Of a stretch of DNA of 22,225 nt, positions 1 through 6,239 are shown one piece after another. Each line of letters begins with the position of its first letter. Positions within the stretch are counted from its first letter, which is position 1. Source of the DNA: CAZCJU01 sp964498965 (GTDB lineage Bacteria > Bacillota > Clostridia > Oscillospirales > CAG-272); assembly GCA_964498965.1 (NCBI GenBank), contig CAZCJU010000022.1, forward strand, positions 1-22,225, written 5' to 3'. Both the position numbers and the translations under genes were made by a program. The notes under the pieces are model-generated. The model had not been told where the DNA came from. It ran no database searches and saw nothing but the letters and a program-made list of their open reading frames with translations.

Positions 1-105
1 GGTCAAATACTTTGAACCTACGGGTTCGCCGTTTTCGATGTGTGCATCGATCAGAGCCTTTAATATTTGCTTTTTTCTTGACGATAACTCGTCGCCGACG
101 CCCAT
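1..105 (-). CDS. hrcA: HrcA, heat-inducible transcription repressor (5' part only)
   Basis: Only the first 35 codons lie in the window; the gene runs off the left edge. Read on the minus strand from the ATG at 103-105, the protein starts MGVGDELSSRKKQILKALID and continues into an ENGEPVGSK segment. That is the N-terminal winged-helix region of HrcA, whose family signature is LxxRxxxIL...YIxxGEPVGSK. HrcA is known to bind the CIRCE operator and repress the groESL and dnaK operons; its activity depends on GroEL. An AAGGAGG ribosome binding site (111-117) sits 5 nt before the start, and a CIRCE element and sigma-A promoter follow directly upstream. The arrangement suggests an autoregulated hrcA-grpE-dnaK-dnaJ operon continuing outside the window, but those downstream genes are inferred and not seen. 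Confidence 0.9.
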   Translation of the reverse strand, partial: MGVGDELSSRKKQILKALIDAHIENGEPVGSKYLT

Positions 106-120
106 ATCGACCTCCTTGAA

Positions 121-147
121 TTAGCACTTAATACAGTTGAGTGCTAA
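121..147 (-). promoter_or_regulatory. CIRCE operator of hrcA
   Basis: TTAGCACTT (121-129), a 9-nt spacer, then GAGTGCTAA (139-147). This matches the CIRCE consensus TTAGCACTC-N9-GAGTGCTAA at 17 of 18 arm positions, with exact spacing. The one change is T for C at the inner end of the arm that is distal to the plus-strand right half. The element lies between the hrcA promoter -10 and the hrcA ribosome binding site, around the expected transcription start, which is the usual site for HrcA repression. Confidence 0.93.
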
Positions 148-158
148 ACTATGGATAA

Positions 159-187
159 AATATACCATTGCAAACGGTTTAATTCAA
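159..187 (-). promoter_or_regulatory. Sigma-A type promoter for hrcA
   Basis: On the minus strand, a -35 box TTGAAT (plus-strand 182-187) and a -10 box TATATT (159-164) are separated by exactly 17 nt. The predicted start site falls about 7 nt further on, at the edge of the CIRCE element, so a bound repressor would block initiation. Confidence 0.7.
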
Positions 188-440
188 GGAGATTTTTGAT
201 ATATTTTGTGAATTTTTTAATTTTTGCTTTCGCTGTGCCACACCGTGCCGTTCGCAACATGTCAAGCACCGGAAGCGACCGATATCGATCATACCCATGC
301 GAAGTATCGTTATGTTATCGAAAACAGCATAATTTCACAGTATATATAAACAATATTAACAAATAAACAGCTGATTTCTGATAAAATGTCATTGATAATA
401 TTATTATATACACGTTCTCGGTATATGTAAGGAGTTTGTT
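188..440. other. AT-rich intergenic gap between divergent hrcA and ugd
   Basis: About 250 nt with no supported gene. A small plus-strand frame starting at 151 lacks a ribosome binding site and overlaps the hrcA promoter, so it is not called. The stretch near 340-410 is very AT-rich (TATATATAAA, TTATTATATA) and probably holds the ugd promoter, but I could not find a -35/-10 pair with good spacing. The only clear signal is the ugd ribosome binding site TAAGGAG at 428-434. Confidence 0.4.
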
Positions 441-1625
441 ATGAAAATTGCGGTTGCCGGCACGGGCTATGTCGGGCTTTCGATGGCGGTTCTTTTGGCA
501 CAGAAAAATACGGTCACGGCCGTCGATATCGTCAAAAGCAAGGTCGATATGATAAATATCGGAAAATCGCCGATCGCAGACGAGAAAATAGAGGAATTTC
601 TGGCGAACAGACCCTTGAGGCTTACGGCAAGCACGGACGGCGACAGAGCATACGGAGAAGCGGAGTTGATCATTATAGCCGCTCCCACGAACTACGATCC
701 CGATAAAAACTATTTCGATACATCCGCCGTGGAAAGTGTGATCGAGCAGGTACTAAGGGTGAACGATGAAGCGGTAATGGTCATAAAATCCACCGTTCCC
801 GTAGGATATACCAAATCAATAAGAGAAAAGTATAATTGTGACAGGATATTGTTTTCACCCGAATTTTTACGGGAGGGTCATGCACTTGAGGACAACCTTT
901 ATCCGAGCAGGATAATAGTAGGTTGTCCCGCAGGCAACGAAAAAATGCGTCAAAAAGCGGAAATGTTCGCAACTCTGCTGAAGGACGGAGCTGTAAAGGA
1001 AAATATAGATATTCTTTATCCCGATCTGACCGAGGCGGAAGCGATAAAGCTGTTTGCGAATACTTATCTTGCCCTGCGTGTGGCGTATTTTAACGAGCTT
1101 GATACATATGCCGCAACAAAGGGACTTGATACACGCTCGATAATCGAAGGAGTGTGCCTTGATACGAGAATAGGTGATTTTTACAATAATCCGTCGTTCG
1201 GCTACGGCGGCTATTGCCTGCCCAAGGACACAAAACAGTTGCGTGCGAATTACGCCGATGTCCCGCAAAACCTGATATCGGCTATCGTTGATTCGAACAG
1301 CACGCGAAAGGATTTTATTGCCGATCAGATAATAGCGAGAAAACCGAAAACGGTCGGTATATACAGATTGACGATGAAAGCCAACAGTGATAATTTCCGC
1401 CAGTCGTCCGTTCAGGGCGTTATGAAGCGTATAAAAGCAAAGGGCATCGAGGTGGTCGTTTACGAACCTACATTTAAGGAAGACGATTTTTATAACAGTA
1501 GGGTGATAAAGGACGAGAACGAATTTAAGAGAATATCCGACGTTATAATCGCAAACCGCAACAATCCCGCACTTTCCGATGTGATCGACAAGGTATATAC
1601 AAGAGATCTGTATTTCCGAGATTGA
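441..1625 (+). CDS. ugd: UDP-glucose 6-dehydrogenase
   Basis: Cytosolic enzyme that oxidises UDP-glucose to UDP-glucuronate with two NAD+, supplying precursors for exopolysaccharide or capsule. The 394-residue protein has an N-terminal Rossmann motif GTGYVGLS (7-14), the substrate-site segment SPEFLREG (139-146), and the catalytic loop FGYGGYCLPKD with the nucleophile Cys259. The C-terminal part (YRLTMK, SDNFR, MKRIKAKG, YEPT) resembles the short, roughly 390-residue type seen in E. coli Ugd rather than the longer type of about 440 residues. A TAAGGAG ribosome binding site lies 6 nt before the ATG. The gene stands alone: divergent from hrcA and separated from the ABC operon by a hairpin and a new promoter. 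No glycosyltransferase or other sugar-nucleotide gene is adjacent, so the polymer it feeds cannot be told from this window. Confidence 0.95.
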   Translation: MKIAVAGTGYVGLSMAVLLAQKNTVTAVDIVKSKVDMINIGKSPIADEKIEEFLANRPLRLTASTDGDRAYGEAELIIIAAPTNYDPDKNYFDTSAVESVIEQVLRVNDEAVMVIKSTVPVGYTKSIREKYNCDRILFSPEFLREGHALEDNLYPSRIIVGCPAGNEKMRQKAEMFATLLKDGAVKENIDILYPDLTEAEAIKLFANTYLALRVAYFNELDTYAATKGLDTRSIIEGVCLDTRIGDFYNNPSFGYGGYCLPKDTKQLRANYADVPQNLISAIVDSNSTRKDFIADQIIARKPKTVGIYRLTMKANSDNFRQSSVQGVMKRIKAKGIEVVVYEPTFKEDDFYNSRVIKDENEFKRISDVIIANRNNPALSDVIDKVYTRDLYFRD

Positions 1626-1676
1626 AAAAGCGAAGCGGCGTTGTCGATAATTGACAAAATAAGACGAAATAATTTA

Positions 1677-1717
1677 ACGGCACGGGCAAGTTGTGTTTTA
1701 CCTGTGCCGTCTTTGTA
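1677..1717 (+). terminator. Hairpin after ugd, probable weak terminator
   Basis: ACGGCACGGG (1677-1686) pairs with CCTGTGCCGT (1701-1710) as a 10-bp stem with one G-U pair and a 14-nt loop. The following CTTTGTAT is only a short, broken U tract, so intrinsic termination would be inefficient. Confidence 0.55.
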
Positions 1718-1765
1718 TGGGATATGATTGATACGAAAAAAATTTAATTATTTTGCAAAAAGGTA

Positions 1766-1794
1766 TTGACAACTGCACTTTTTTGTGATATGAT
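1766..1794 (+). promoter_or_regulatory. Sigma-A promoter of the amino-acid ABC operon
   Basis: A consensus -35 box TTGACA (1766-1771), a 17-nt spacer, and a -10 box TATGAT (1789-1794) one base from consensus. Transcription is expected to start around 1801, about 37 nt ahead of the lipoprotein ATG. Confidence 0.88.
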
Positions 1795-1796
1795 GT

Positions 1797-1822
1797 TATC
1801 ACTTTAGCAAACTAAAGCGATA
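1797..1822 (+). promoter_or_regulatory. Palindrome over the transcription start, candidate operator
   Basis: TATCACTTTAG (1797-1807), CAAA, CTAAAGCGATA (1812-1822): 11-nt arms that match at 10 positions around a 4-nt centre. It begins 2 nt after the -10 box and covers the predicted start site, the classic place for a repressor. It could instead act as a 5'-end mRNA hairpin. I do not recognise the cognate regulator. Confidence 0.55.
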
Positions 1823-1837
1823 AAAGGAGAAAATGAA

Positions 1838-2647
1838 ATGAAAAAATCGATCAGAGTATTATCGTCGGTACTGGCATTATTGACGGTGGCGATGTGCTTT
1901 ACACTTACCGGATGTAAGAGCGAAAAGTCGGAGTCGGATTTGAAATACGTTACGGAAAAAGGCAAGCTCGTTGTCGGGATTACGGATTTCGCCCCGATGG
2001 ATTACAAGGAAAACAACGAGTGGGTAGGTTTTGATGCCGAAATGGCAAAGGCGTTCGGAGAAAGCCTCGGCATAAGTGTCGAATTTGTCCAAATAAAATG
2101 GGACAACAAAATAATGGAGCTTGATAATAAGAGCATAGACTGCGTTTGGAATGGCATGACGCTTGACGATGCGGTTAAAAATGCGATGGAAACCTCAAAT
2201 CCCTACTGCACGAATATGCAGGTGGTAGTCGTTAAAATCGATAAAGCGGATCAATATAAAACACTTGACGACGTAAAGGGACTTTCGTTTGCGGCAGAAG
2301 GCGGTTCCGCCGGAGAAAAGCTGCTCAATTCTTTGGGCTATAAGGTAAACCCCGTCGAGGCACAGTCCGATGCACTTATGGAAGTTAAAGCGGGAACGTC
2401 CGATGCGGCGGTAATAGACCTGCTCATGGCGGGAGCTATGATAGGCGAGGGAACATCTTATTCGGATCTTACATACACGGTAGCTCTCAATGAAAATGAG
2501 AAAGAACAGTACGGAGTAGGCTTCAGAAAAGGCTCGGAGCTTGCCGAAAAGCTTAACGAGTTCATGAAGAAGTATTACGAAGAGGGCAAAATGCAAACGC
2601 TCGCAAAGAAGTACGGTGTTCAGGAATCCCTGATCGAACAAAAATAA
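1838..2647 (+). CDS. Amino-acid ABC transporter substrate-binding lipoprotein
   Basis: Extracellular receptor of a polar amino-acid importer, of the SBP_bac_3 (family 3) type. The 269-residue protein has a positively charged N-terminus, a hydrophobic signal segment (about 7-22), and a lipobox LTGC with the lipid-anchored Cys26. The mature part begins with the family pattern YVTEKGKLVVGITDFAPMDY, followed by GFDAEMAKAFGE, and contains the family-typical IDCVWNGM segment. An AAAAGGAG ribosome binding site stands about 8 nt before the ATG. It is the first gene of a three-gene operon with its permease and ATPase. A stable hairpin separates it from the permease, which fits the usual excess of binding protein over membrane components. 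The substrate (His, Arg, Gln, Cys or similar) cannot be decided from sequence alone. Confidence 0.93.
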   Translation: MKKSIRVLSSVLALLTVAMCFTLTGCKSEKSESDLKYVTEKGKLVVGITDFAPMDYKENNEWVGFDAEMAKAFGESLGISVEFVQIKWDNKIMELDNKSIDCVWNGMTLDDAVKNAMETSNPYCTNMQVVVVKIDKADQYKTLDDVKGLSFAAEGGSAGEKLLNSLGYKVNPVEAQSDALMEVKAGTSDAAVIDLLMAGAMIGEGTSYSDLTYTVALNENEKEQYGVGFRKGSELAEKLNEFMKKYYEEGKMQTLAKKYGVQESLIEQK

Positions 2648-2665
2648 TAGATAAATTTAATATCA

Positions 2666-2701
2666 AAACCTGCTCCGATATCGATTGTCCGGGGCAGGTT
2701 T
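2666..2701 (+). other. Intercistronic hairpin between binding protein and permease
   Basis: AAACCTGCTCCG (2666-2677) pairs with CGGGGCAGGTTT (2690-2701) as a 12-bp stem with one G-U pair and a 12-nt loop. There is no run of U after it, so it is more likely an mRNA 3'-end stabiliser or partial terminator than a full terminator. Confidence 0.65.
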
Positions 2702-2727
2702 CGATGTGTCTGTATGGGAAATATAAA

Positions 2728-3381
2728 ATGGTTGATATACTGTCGTCGCTTTCAATAGGCTTTTTGAAAACTCTTGAAATATTCGGTGCAACGCTTTTGG
2801 GTGCCGTTCCGTTCGGACTCTTGATTTGCTTCGGTTCAATGAGTAAATTCAAGCCTCTTAAACTACTGATACGGGGAATAGTCTGGGTAATAAGAGGTAC
2901 ACCGCTTATGCTCCAGCTGATCATAATTTATTACGGTCCGGGGATCATTCTCGGCAACAATATATGGGGAACGGGTAACAATTCGAGATTTGTGGCTACG
3001 ATAGTTGCATTCGTGTTGAATTACGCTTGTTACTTTTCCGAGATCTACAGAGGCGGAATAGAGAGCATTTCGAAGGGACAGTATGAAGCGGGACAGGTCC
3101 TCGGCATGACGAAAAGTCAAATATTCTTTAAGGTAATACTATTACAAGTCATAAAGAGAATAATCCCTCCGATGAGCAATGAGATAATCACGCTTGTAAA
3201 GGATACCTCGCTTTCGAGGATCATCGCCGTTCAGGAGCTGATATTCTTCGGCGAAAAGTACATAAAAAATGCGGGAATAATCTGGCCGCTTTTCTTCACC
3301 GGAGTTTTTTATCTCGTTTTCAGCGGTATTCTTACCGTTGTGTTTTCTAAAATCGAAAAAAAACTTGATTACTTGAATTGA
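2728..3381 (+). CDS. Amino-acid ABC transporter permease
   Basis: Membrane subunit of the polar amino-acid importer (HisM/GlnP type), 217 residues from the start chosen. It is strongly hydrophobic with several membrane segments and carries the cytoplasmic EAA loop (YEAGQVLGMTKSQIFFK), which docks on the ATPase. The family-typical first segment (LSIGFLKTLEIF) begins a few residues in. I chose ATG 2728 because it gives the normal family length. An in-frame ATG at 2704 adds 8 residues and has a CAGG ribosome-binding-like sequence, but that sequence lies within the stem of the 2666-2701 hairpin. The downstream ATPase starts 11 nt after the stop, so the two are probably translated together. No Shine-Dalgarno site is strong for either start, in line with lower expression than the binding protein. 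Confidence 0.92.
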   Translation: MVDILSSLSIGFLKTLEIFGATLLGAVPFGLLICFGSMSKFKPLKLLIRGIVWVIRGTPLMLQLIIIYYGPGIILGNNIWGTGNNSRFVATIVAFVLNYACYFSEIYRGGIESISKGQYEAGQVLGMTKSQIFFKVILLQVIKRIIPPMSNEIITLVKDTSLSRIIAVQELIFFGEKYIKNAGIIWPLFFTGVFYLVFSGILTVVFSKIEKKLDYLN

Positions 3382-3392
3382 CGGAGGAAAGC

Positions 3393-4136
3393 ATGCCTGT
3401 ACTTGAAATTAAAAATCTTTGCAAAAGCTTCGGCAAAACGGAGGTGCTTCGGGGCATTGGCTTTTCGCTCGAAAAAGGAGAGGTACTTGCCGTTATCGGC
3501 TCGTCCGGCGGAGGAAAAACAACACTTTTGCGTTGCATAAATTTTCTCGAATTTGCCGATAAGGGTACTATTTCCGTGAATTCGGAGGTCATATACGACG
3601 GTGAGGGCGGGAAGATGACAGAAGACGAGATAAGAAGAAACAGACTTCATTTCGGACTTGTTTTTCAGTCGTTTAATCTGTTCCCGCAGTATACCGTGCT
3701 TCAAAACGTTACACTCGCACCTACATTGCTGAAAAAGGGTACGCCGCAGGCCATAGAAAAACGTGCATATGAGCTTATAGCACGTGTCGGACTTGCGGAT
3801 AAAGTAAATAATTATCGTTGTCAGCTGTCGGGAGGTCAACAGCAGAGAGTCGCCATCGCACGGGCGTTGGCACTCGATCCCGATATCCTGTGCTTCGACG
3901 AGCCGACATCTGCACTCGACCCTGAGCTTACCGCAGAGGTACTTAAGGTCATGAAAGAGCTTAAGGAAGCGAATACGACTATGCTCGTCGTTACACATGA
4001 AATGGAATTTGCGAGGAACGTAGCCGATAAGGTGATGTTTATAGCGGACGGCATGATAGAAGAAATGGGTACTCCGGAACAGGTTTTCATGCACCCGCAA
4101 AGCCCCAAAACAAAGGCGTTTCTGTCAAAAGCCTGA
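3393..4136 (+). CDS. Amino-acid ABC transporter ATP-binding protein
   Basis: Cytoplasmic ATPase that powers the importer, 247 residues, with every nucleotide-binding motif present: Walker A GSSGGGKTT (36-44), Q-loop FQS (91-93), signature LSGGQQQRVAIARA (145-158), Walker B ILCFDE (165-170), and the switch histidine His202 in VVTHEM. The segment LFPQYTVLQNV is typical of GlnQ/HisP-type ATPases. I start it at ATG 3393 because GGAGGAAA lies just before. A TTG at 3378 extends the frame by 5 residues and overlaps the permease stop, but it would put this ribosome binding site inside the gene. Walker A has Gly-Gly-Gly-Lys-Thr in place of the commoner Gly-Ser-Gly-Lys-Ser; this still fits GxxGxGK[ST]. 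It is the last gene of the operon and is followed by a strong terminator. Confidence 0.95.
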   Translation: MPVLEIKNLCKSFGKTEVLRGIGFSLEKGEVLAVIGSSGGGKTTLLRCINFLEFADKGTISVNSEVIYDGEGGKMTEDEIRRNRLHFGLVFQSFNLFPQYTVLQNVTLAPTLLKKGTPQAIEKRAYELIARVGLADKVNNYRCQLSGGQQQRVAIARALALDPDILCFDEPTSALDPELTAEVLKVMKELKEANTTMLVVTHEMEFARNVADKVMFIADGMIEEMGTPEQVFMHPQSPKTKAFLSKA

Positions 4137-4172
4137 AGAGCTTAAACAAAAACGATCGGATCAATGATATTT

Positions 4173-4203
4173 GCCGAGGAACATCAGCTCCTCGGCTTTT
4201 TTT
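4173..4203 (+). terminator. Intrinsic terminator of the ABC operon
   Basis: GCCGAGGA (4173-4180) pairs perfectly with TCCTCGGC (4189-4196), and seven T residues follow (4197-4203). On the minus strand the hairpin is followed by AAATATC, so it serves only the plus-strand operon and not the convergent Dabb gene. Confidence 0.9.
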
Positions 4204-4260
4204 CGAAACGGATTTTTCTCACCGGCAGAGTGAAAATCGCACGACCGTAATGCACCACCG

Positions 4261-4563
4261 CTAAATTTCGTAATCGAAGCAGCTGCGTATTGCGGTGTAG
4301 GGACGAACGTATCGATTTGCCACCGCAACGTGCAACTCGTGCGACGAATATCGCTTCAGTGAATCGGCATTTTCAAATGTCGAATCCAGCATGATATCCG
4401 AAGTGGAAGAAGCAAGTCCGTTTGTGTGTACAGCTATGTCGATAAGACCGTCGAGCTTTCCCGCAAGTCCTTCAAGGTTTTTCTTAATGTTCAGCTTGAT
4501 TTCCGCCTTTTCGGAATCCGTGTATTCGTTTTTTAATGTCCAAAGAATAATGTGCTTTACCAT
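4261..4563 (-). CDS. Dabb (stress-responsive alpha/beta-barrel) domain protein
   Basis: Small cytosolic protein of 100 residues that makes up a single Dabb domain, a ferredoxin-like dimeric fold. Seen in the sequence: a start MVKHIILWTLK (the family opens with a conserved His followed by a hydrophobic strand), a central amphipathic helix with many Lys/Glu residues, and the late motif DSTFENADSLKRYSSHELH, which matches the family pattern of FxSxxxLxxYxxHxxH. AAAGGAG lies 8 nt before the ATG, and a promoter is found upstream. Dabb proteins have varied and often unknown roles, and some are induced by stress. Nothing nearby points to a specific substrate. It is transcribed toward the ABC operon and looks monocistronic. 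Confidence 0.85.
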   Translation of the reverse strand: MVKHIILWTLKNEYTDSEKAEIKLNIKKNLEGLAGKLDGLIDIAVHTNGLASSTSDIMLDSTFENADSLKRYSSHELHVAVANRYVRPYTAIRSCFDYEI

Positions 4564-4606
4564 GTTTTTTTCTCCTTTTTGCGATTACGTGAAGTGCTTG
4601 TTTAAA

Positions 4607-4635
4607 AGTGTAGCATAAAGATCCGAAAAAATCAA
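4607..4635 (-). promoter_or_regulatory. Probable promoter of the Dabb gene
   Basis: On the minus strand, TTGATT (plus-strand 4630-4635) and TACACT (4607-4612) are separated by 17 nt. The predicted start is about 35 nt upstream of the Dabb ATG. Confidence 0.6.
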
Positions 4636-4735
4636 GTCGGAATAAAGAAAAAAGCAGAAATGATTGTGTATGGGAAAAAACATAAATCGATGAGAAATCG
4701 GTGAAAGGTAAATAAAAACAAGTTGATCCTGTAAT

Positions 4736-4775
4736 ATCAAAACGCTTGGTTAAACATATCATTTCACCAAGCGTT
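4736..4775 (-). terminator. Terminator of the PQ-loop gene
   Basis: AACGCTTGGT (4741-4750) and ACCAAGCGTT (4766-4775) form a perfect 10-bp stem with a 15-nt loop. On the minus strand the stem is followed by TTGATATTA, with a TTTT run formed at the stem base. It lies 64 nt beyond the stop of the minus-strand PQ-loop gene and upstream of the Dabb promoter, so it separates the two units. Confidence 0.65.
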
Positions 4776-4839
4776 AATAAAATATTATCATTTAAACGTT
4801 GAGTACGGAGAGTGTTTTTGATACAATTCCGTTAGAGTG

Positions 4840-5112
4840 TCATGCAAGCGATTTTTCGAGCTTCTTGTTTCTGAAGTATATAAGCACATTCAAGCTTACA
4901 ATCGCAAGATTGAAGAAGTATACCGCAAGCACGTATGAAAAATTGTGAGTGATGATCTTTGCTGTTATTCCCGCAACATAGCCCGCTATGATGAGAAGAA
5001 TGAACGCAAGGCTCATTCCCTTCGTTGAGCATGACTTGAAATTACGGTATACGTTAAGCGGCCACGAGAAGCCGAAGCAAAGCAACATCATACATTCGAG
5101 TAATTCTGACAT
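4840..5112 (-). CDS. SemiSWEET-like PQ-loop membrane protein
   Basis: A 90-residue membrane protein with three predicted transmembrane segments (about 4-20, 35-54 and 59-80), the size and layout of bacterial SemiSWEET transporters, which work as dimers and move small sugars. The first segment ends in WPLNVYRNF (17-25) and is followed by KSCSTKGMS (26-34). This matches the PQ-loop pattern of a Pro-containing kink plus a basic loop with Ser-Thr-x-Gly-x-Ser, although the usual Pro-Gln is Pro-Leu here. Asn68 in the third segment may be the position equivalent to the substrate-binding Asn of the family. It has its own near-consensus promoter but only a weak, distant ribosome binding site (AGGATGG). 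It is divergent from a LysR regulator, which suggests regulation by that protein. The transport substrate is unknown. Confidence 0.75.
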   Translation of the reverse strand: MSELLECMMLLCFGFSWPLNVYRNFKSCSTKGMSLAFILLIIAGYVAGITAKIITHNFSYVLAVYFFNLAIVSLNVLIYFRNKKLEKSLA

Positions 5113-5149
5113 TTATCTGTACCATCCTGTTCGGTTATTTACTGTCGCT

Positions 5150-5178
5150 ATTATATCATCAAAACGCACATTTGTAAA
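5150..5178 (-). promoter_or_regulatory. Promoter of the SemiSWEET-like gene
   Basis: On the minus strand, TTTACA (plus-strand 5173-5178), a 17-nt spacer, and a consensus TATAAT (5150-5155). The start would be near 5142, giving a leader of about 30 nt. Confidence 0.82.
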
Positions 5179-5193
5179 ATGTATGTTTGATAT

Positions 5194-5208
5194 TTTGGAT
5201 ATACCAAA
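5194..5208. promoter_or_regulatory. Candidate LysR-type binding site between divergent genes
   Basis: TTTGG (5194-5198), ATATA, CCAAA (5204-5208): a perfect interrupted palindrome that contains a T-N11-A core (T5195 to A5207), the general LysR box. It sits about 59 nt upstream of the predicted SemiSWEET start and 18 nt upstream of the LysR ATG, which suits both activation of the neighbour and autoregulation. Confidence 0.5.
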
Positions 5209-5225
5209 TTGATATGGTAAAAATG

Positions 5226-6149
5226 ATGAACATTAGCTACGATTACTACAAGATCTTTTATTACGTCGCAAAGTACGGGAGCATTACCCGTGCCGCCGAC
5301 GCTATGCTCTATAATCAACCGAATATTACCCGTGCGATAAAAAAACTCGAAAGTGCGTTGAATTGTACTCTGCTCGTACGTTCGAACCGAGGTGTTAAAT
5401 TGACGCCGGAGGGGGAAAAGCTTTTTTCGCATATTTCGGCTGCCGTAGATCAAATAGAAGCGGGAGAAGCGGAAGTGTGTGCGGAACGAAGTCTTTCAAA
5501 CGGCTTGGTTACCATAGGTGCGTCGGAAGTTGCGCTGCACTGCTTCCTACTGCCGGTGCTGAAACGCTATAAGGAAACATATCCCGGAATACGAATCAAA
5601 GTTGCGAATTATTCCACACCGCAGGCGATTTCGGCTCTTAAAAGCGGAAATGTCGATATTTGCGTCGTGACCACGCCGACGGGCGATTGCGGCTCACTCA
5701 GAATGAAAGAATTGTGCAAATTTCGGGAAATAGCAGTTTGCGGAGCCGCATATGCGGAGCTTGCAGAACAGTCACTTTCGCTCGACGATATCTCCAAACA
5801 GCAGCTTATCGGCTTAGGCAAAAATACGAAAACGTATGAATTTTACAGAGATATATTCGCTCAAAACGGCTTGGTATATTCGCCCGATACGGAAGCCGCA
5901 ACGGCAGATCAGATATTGCCGCTCGTTAAAAGCGATCTCGGTATCGGTTTTGTTCCCGAGGCGTTTGTTTTGAGTGATTACGATCAAAAAAGTCTTTGCG
6001 TGCTTGAATTGCGTGATGTTGTGATAGAACGGTATGTATGCTTGCTGAAAAGCGGCGATCGCCCGATGAGCATCGCAGTGAAAGAGCTGGAAAGATTTAT
6101 GAATGCGGAAAGCGAACGCAAAAAAACGGAACCGGGCTATCGTTATTGA
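5226..6149 (+). CDS. LysR-family transcriptional regulator
   Basis: DNA-binding regulator of 307 residues from the start chosen. The N-terminus (MNISYDYYKIFYYVAKYGSI, then TRAADAMLYNQPNITRAIKKLE) is the LysR winged helix-turn-helix, followed by LLVRSNRGVKLTPEG. The rest is the periplasmic-binding-like effector domain (VTIGASEVALHCFLLPVL onward, with DICVV and GIGFVPE motifs). The open frame reaches back to a TTG at 5187, and ATGs occur at 5214, 5223 and 5226. None has a convincing Shine-Dalgarno site; I prefer 5226 because most relatives start directly with the helix-turn-helix. The inducer is unknown. The most likely target is the divergent SemiSWEET-like gene, through the palindrome between them. 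The downstream flavodiiron gene is a second possible target, 90 nt away on the same strand. Confidence 0.9.
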   Translation: MNISYDYYKIFYYVAKYGSITRAADAMLYNQPNITRAIKKLESALNCTLLVRSNRGVKLTPEGEKLFSHISAAVDQIEAGEAEVCAERSLSNGLVTIGASEVALHCFLLPVLKRYKETYPGIRIKVANYSTPQAISALKSGNVDICVVTTPTGDCGSLRMKELCKFREIAVCGAAYAELAEQSLSLDDISKQQLIGLGKNTKTYEFYRDIFAQNGLVYSPDTEAATADQILPLVKSDLGIGFVPEAFVLSDYDQKSLCVLELRDVVIERYVCLLKSGDRPMSIAVKELERFMNAESERKKTEPGYRY

Positions 6150-6171
6150 AAAGTTTACATTTTTCCGATTT

Positions 6172-6208
6172 GATCCGAACCGACGGATCCATAATAGAAG
6201 AACGGATC
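6172..6208 (+). repeat. CGGATC inverted/direct repeat cluster upstream of the flavodiiron gene
   Basis: GATCCG (6172-6177), AACCGA, CGGATC (6184-6189) is a perfect interrupted palindrome. A third half-site CGGATC follows at 6203-6208, 19 nt from the second. The cluster lies 32 nt or more before the flavodiiron ATG in a 90-nt gap that has no convincing promoter. It could be an operator or an mRNA hairpin; there is no U tract for termination. Confidence 0.45.
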
Positions 6209-6239
6209 TGTATTTTATATAAAACAAGCGAGGTATGAT

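Noticed and set aside
151..366. Small plus-strand open frame of 71 codons next to the CIRCE element
   Set aside because: No ribosome binding site, it overlaps the minus-strand hrcA promoter, and its translation shows no recognisable pattern.
3369..4100. Minus-strand open frame of 243 codons opposite the ABC ATPase
   Set aside because: The plus strand encodes a complete ATPase with every motif; the antisense translation is Cys/His/Arg-rich noise.
4173..4203. Bidirectional terminator serving both the ABC operon and the convergent Dabb gene
   Set aside because: Only the plus strand has the T run; on the minus strand AAATATC follows the stem.
4204..4260. Imperfect hairpin TCTCAC/GTGA near the end of the Dabb gene as its terminator
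   Set aside because: The stem is short and bulged, and no U tract follows on the minus strand.
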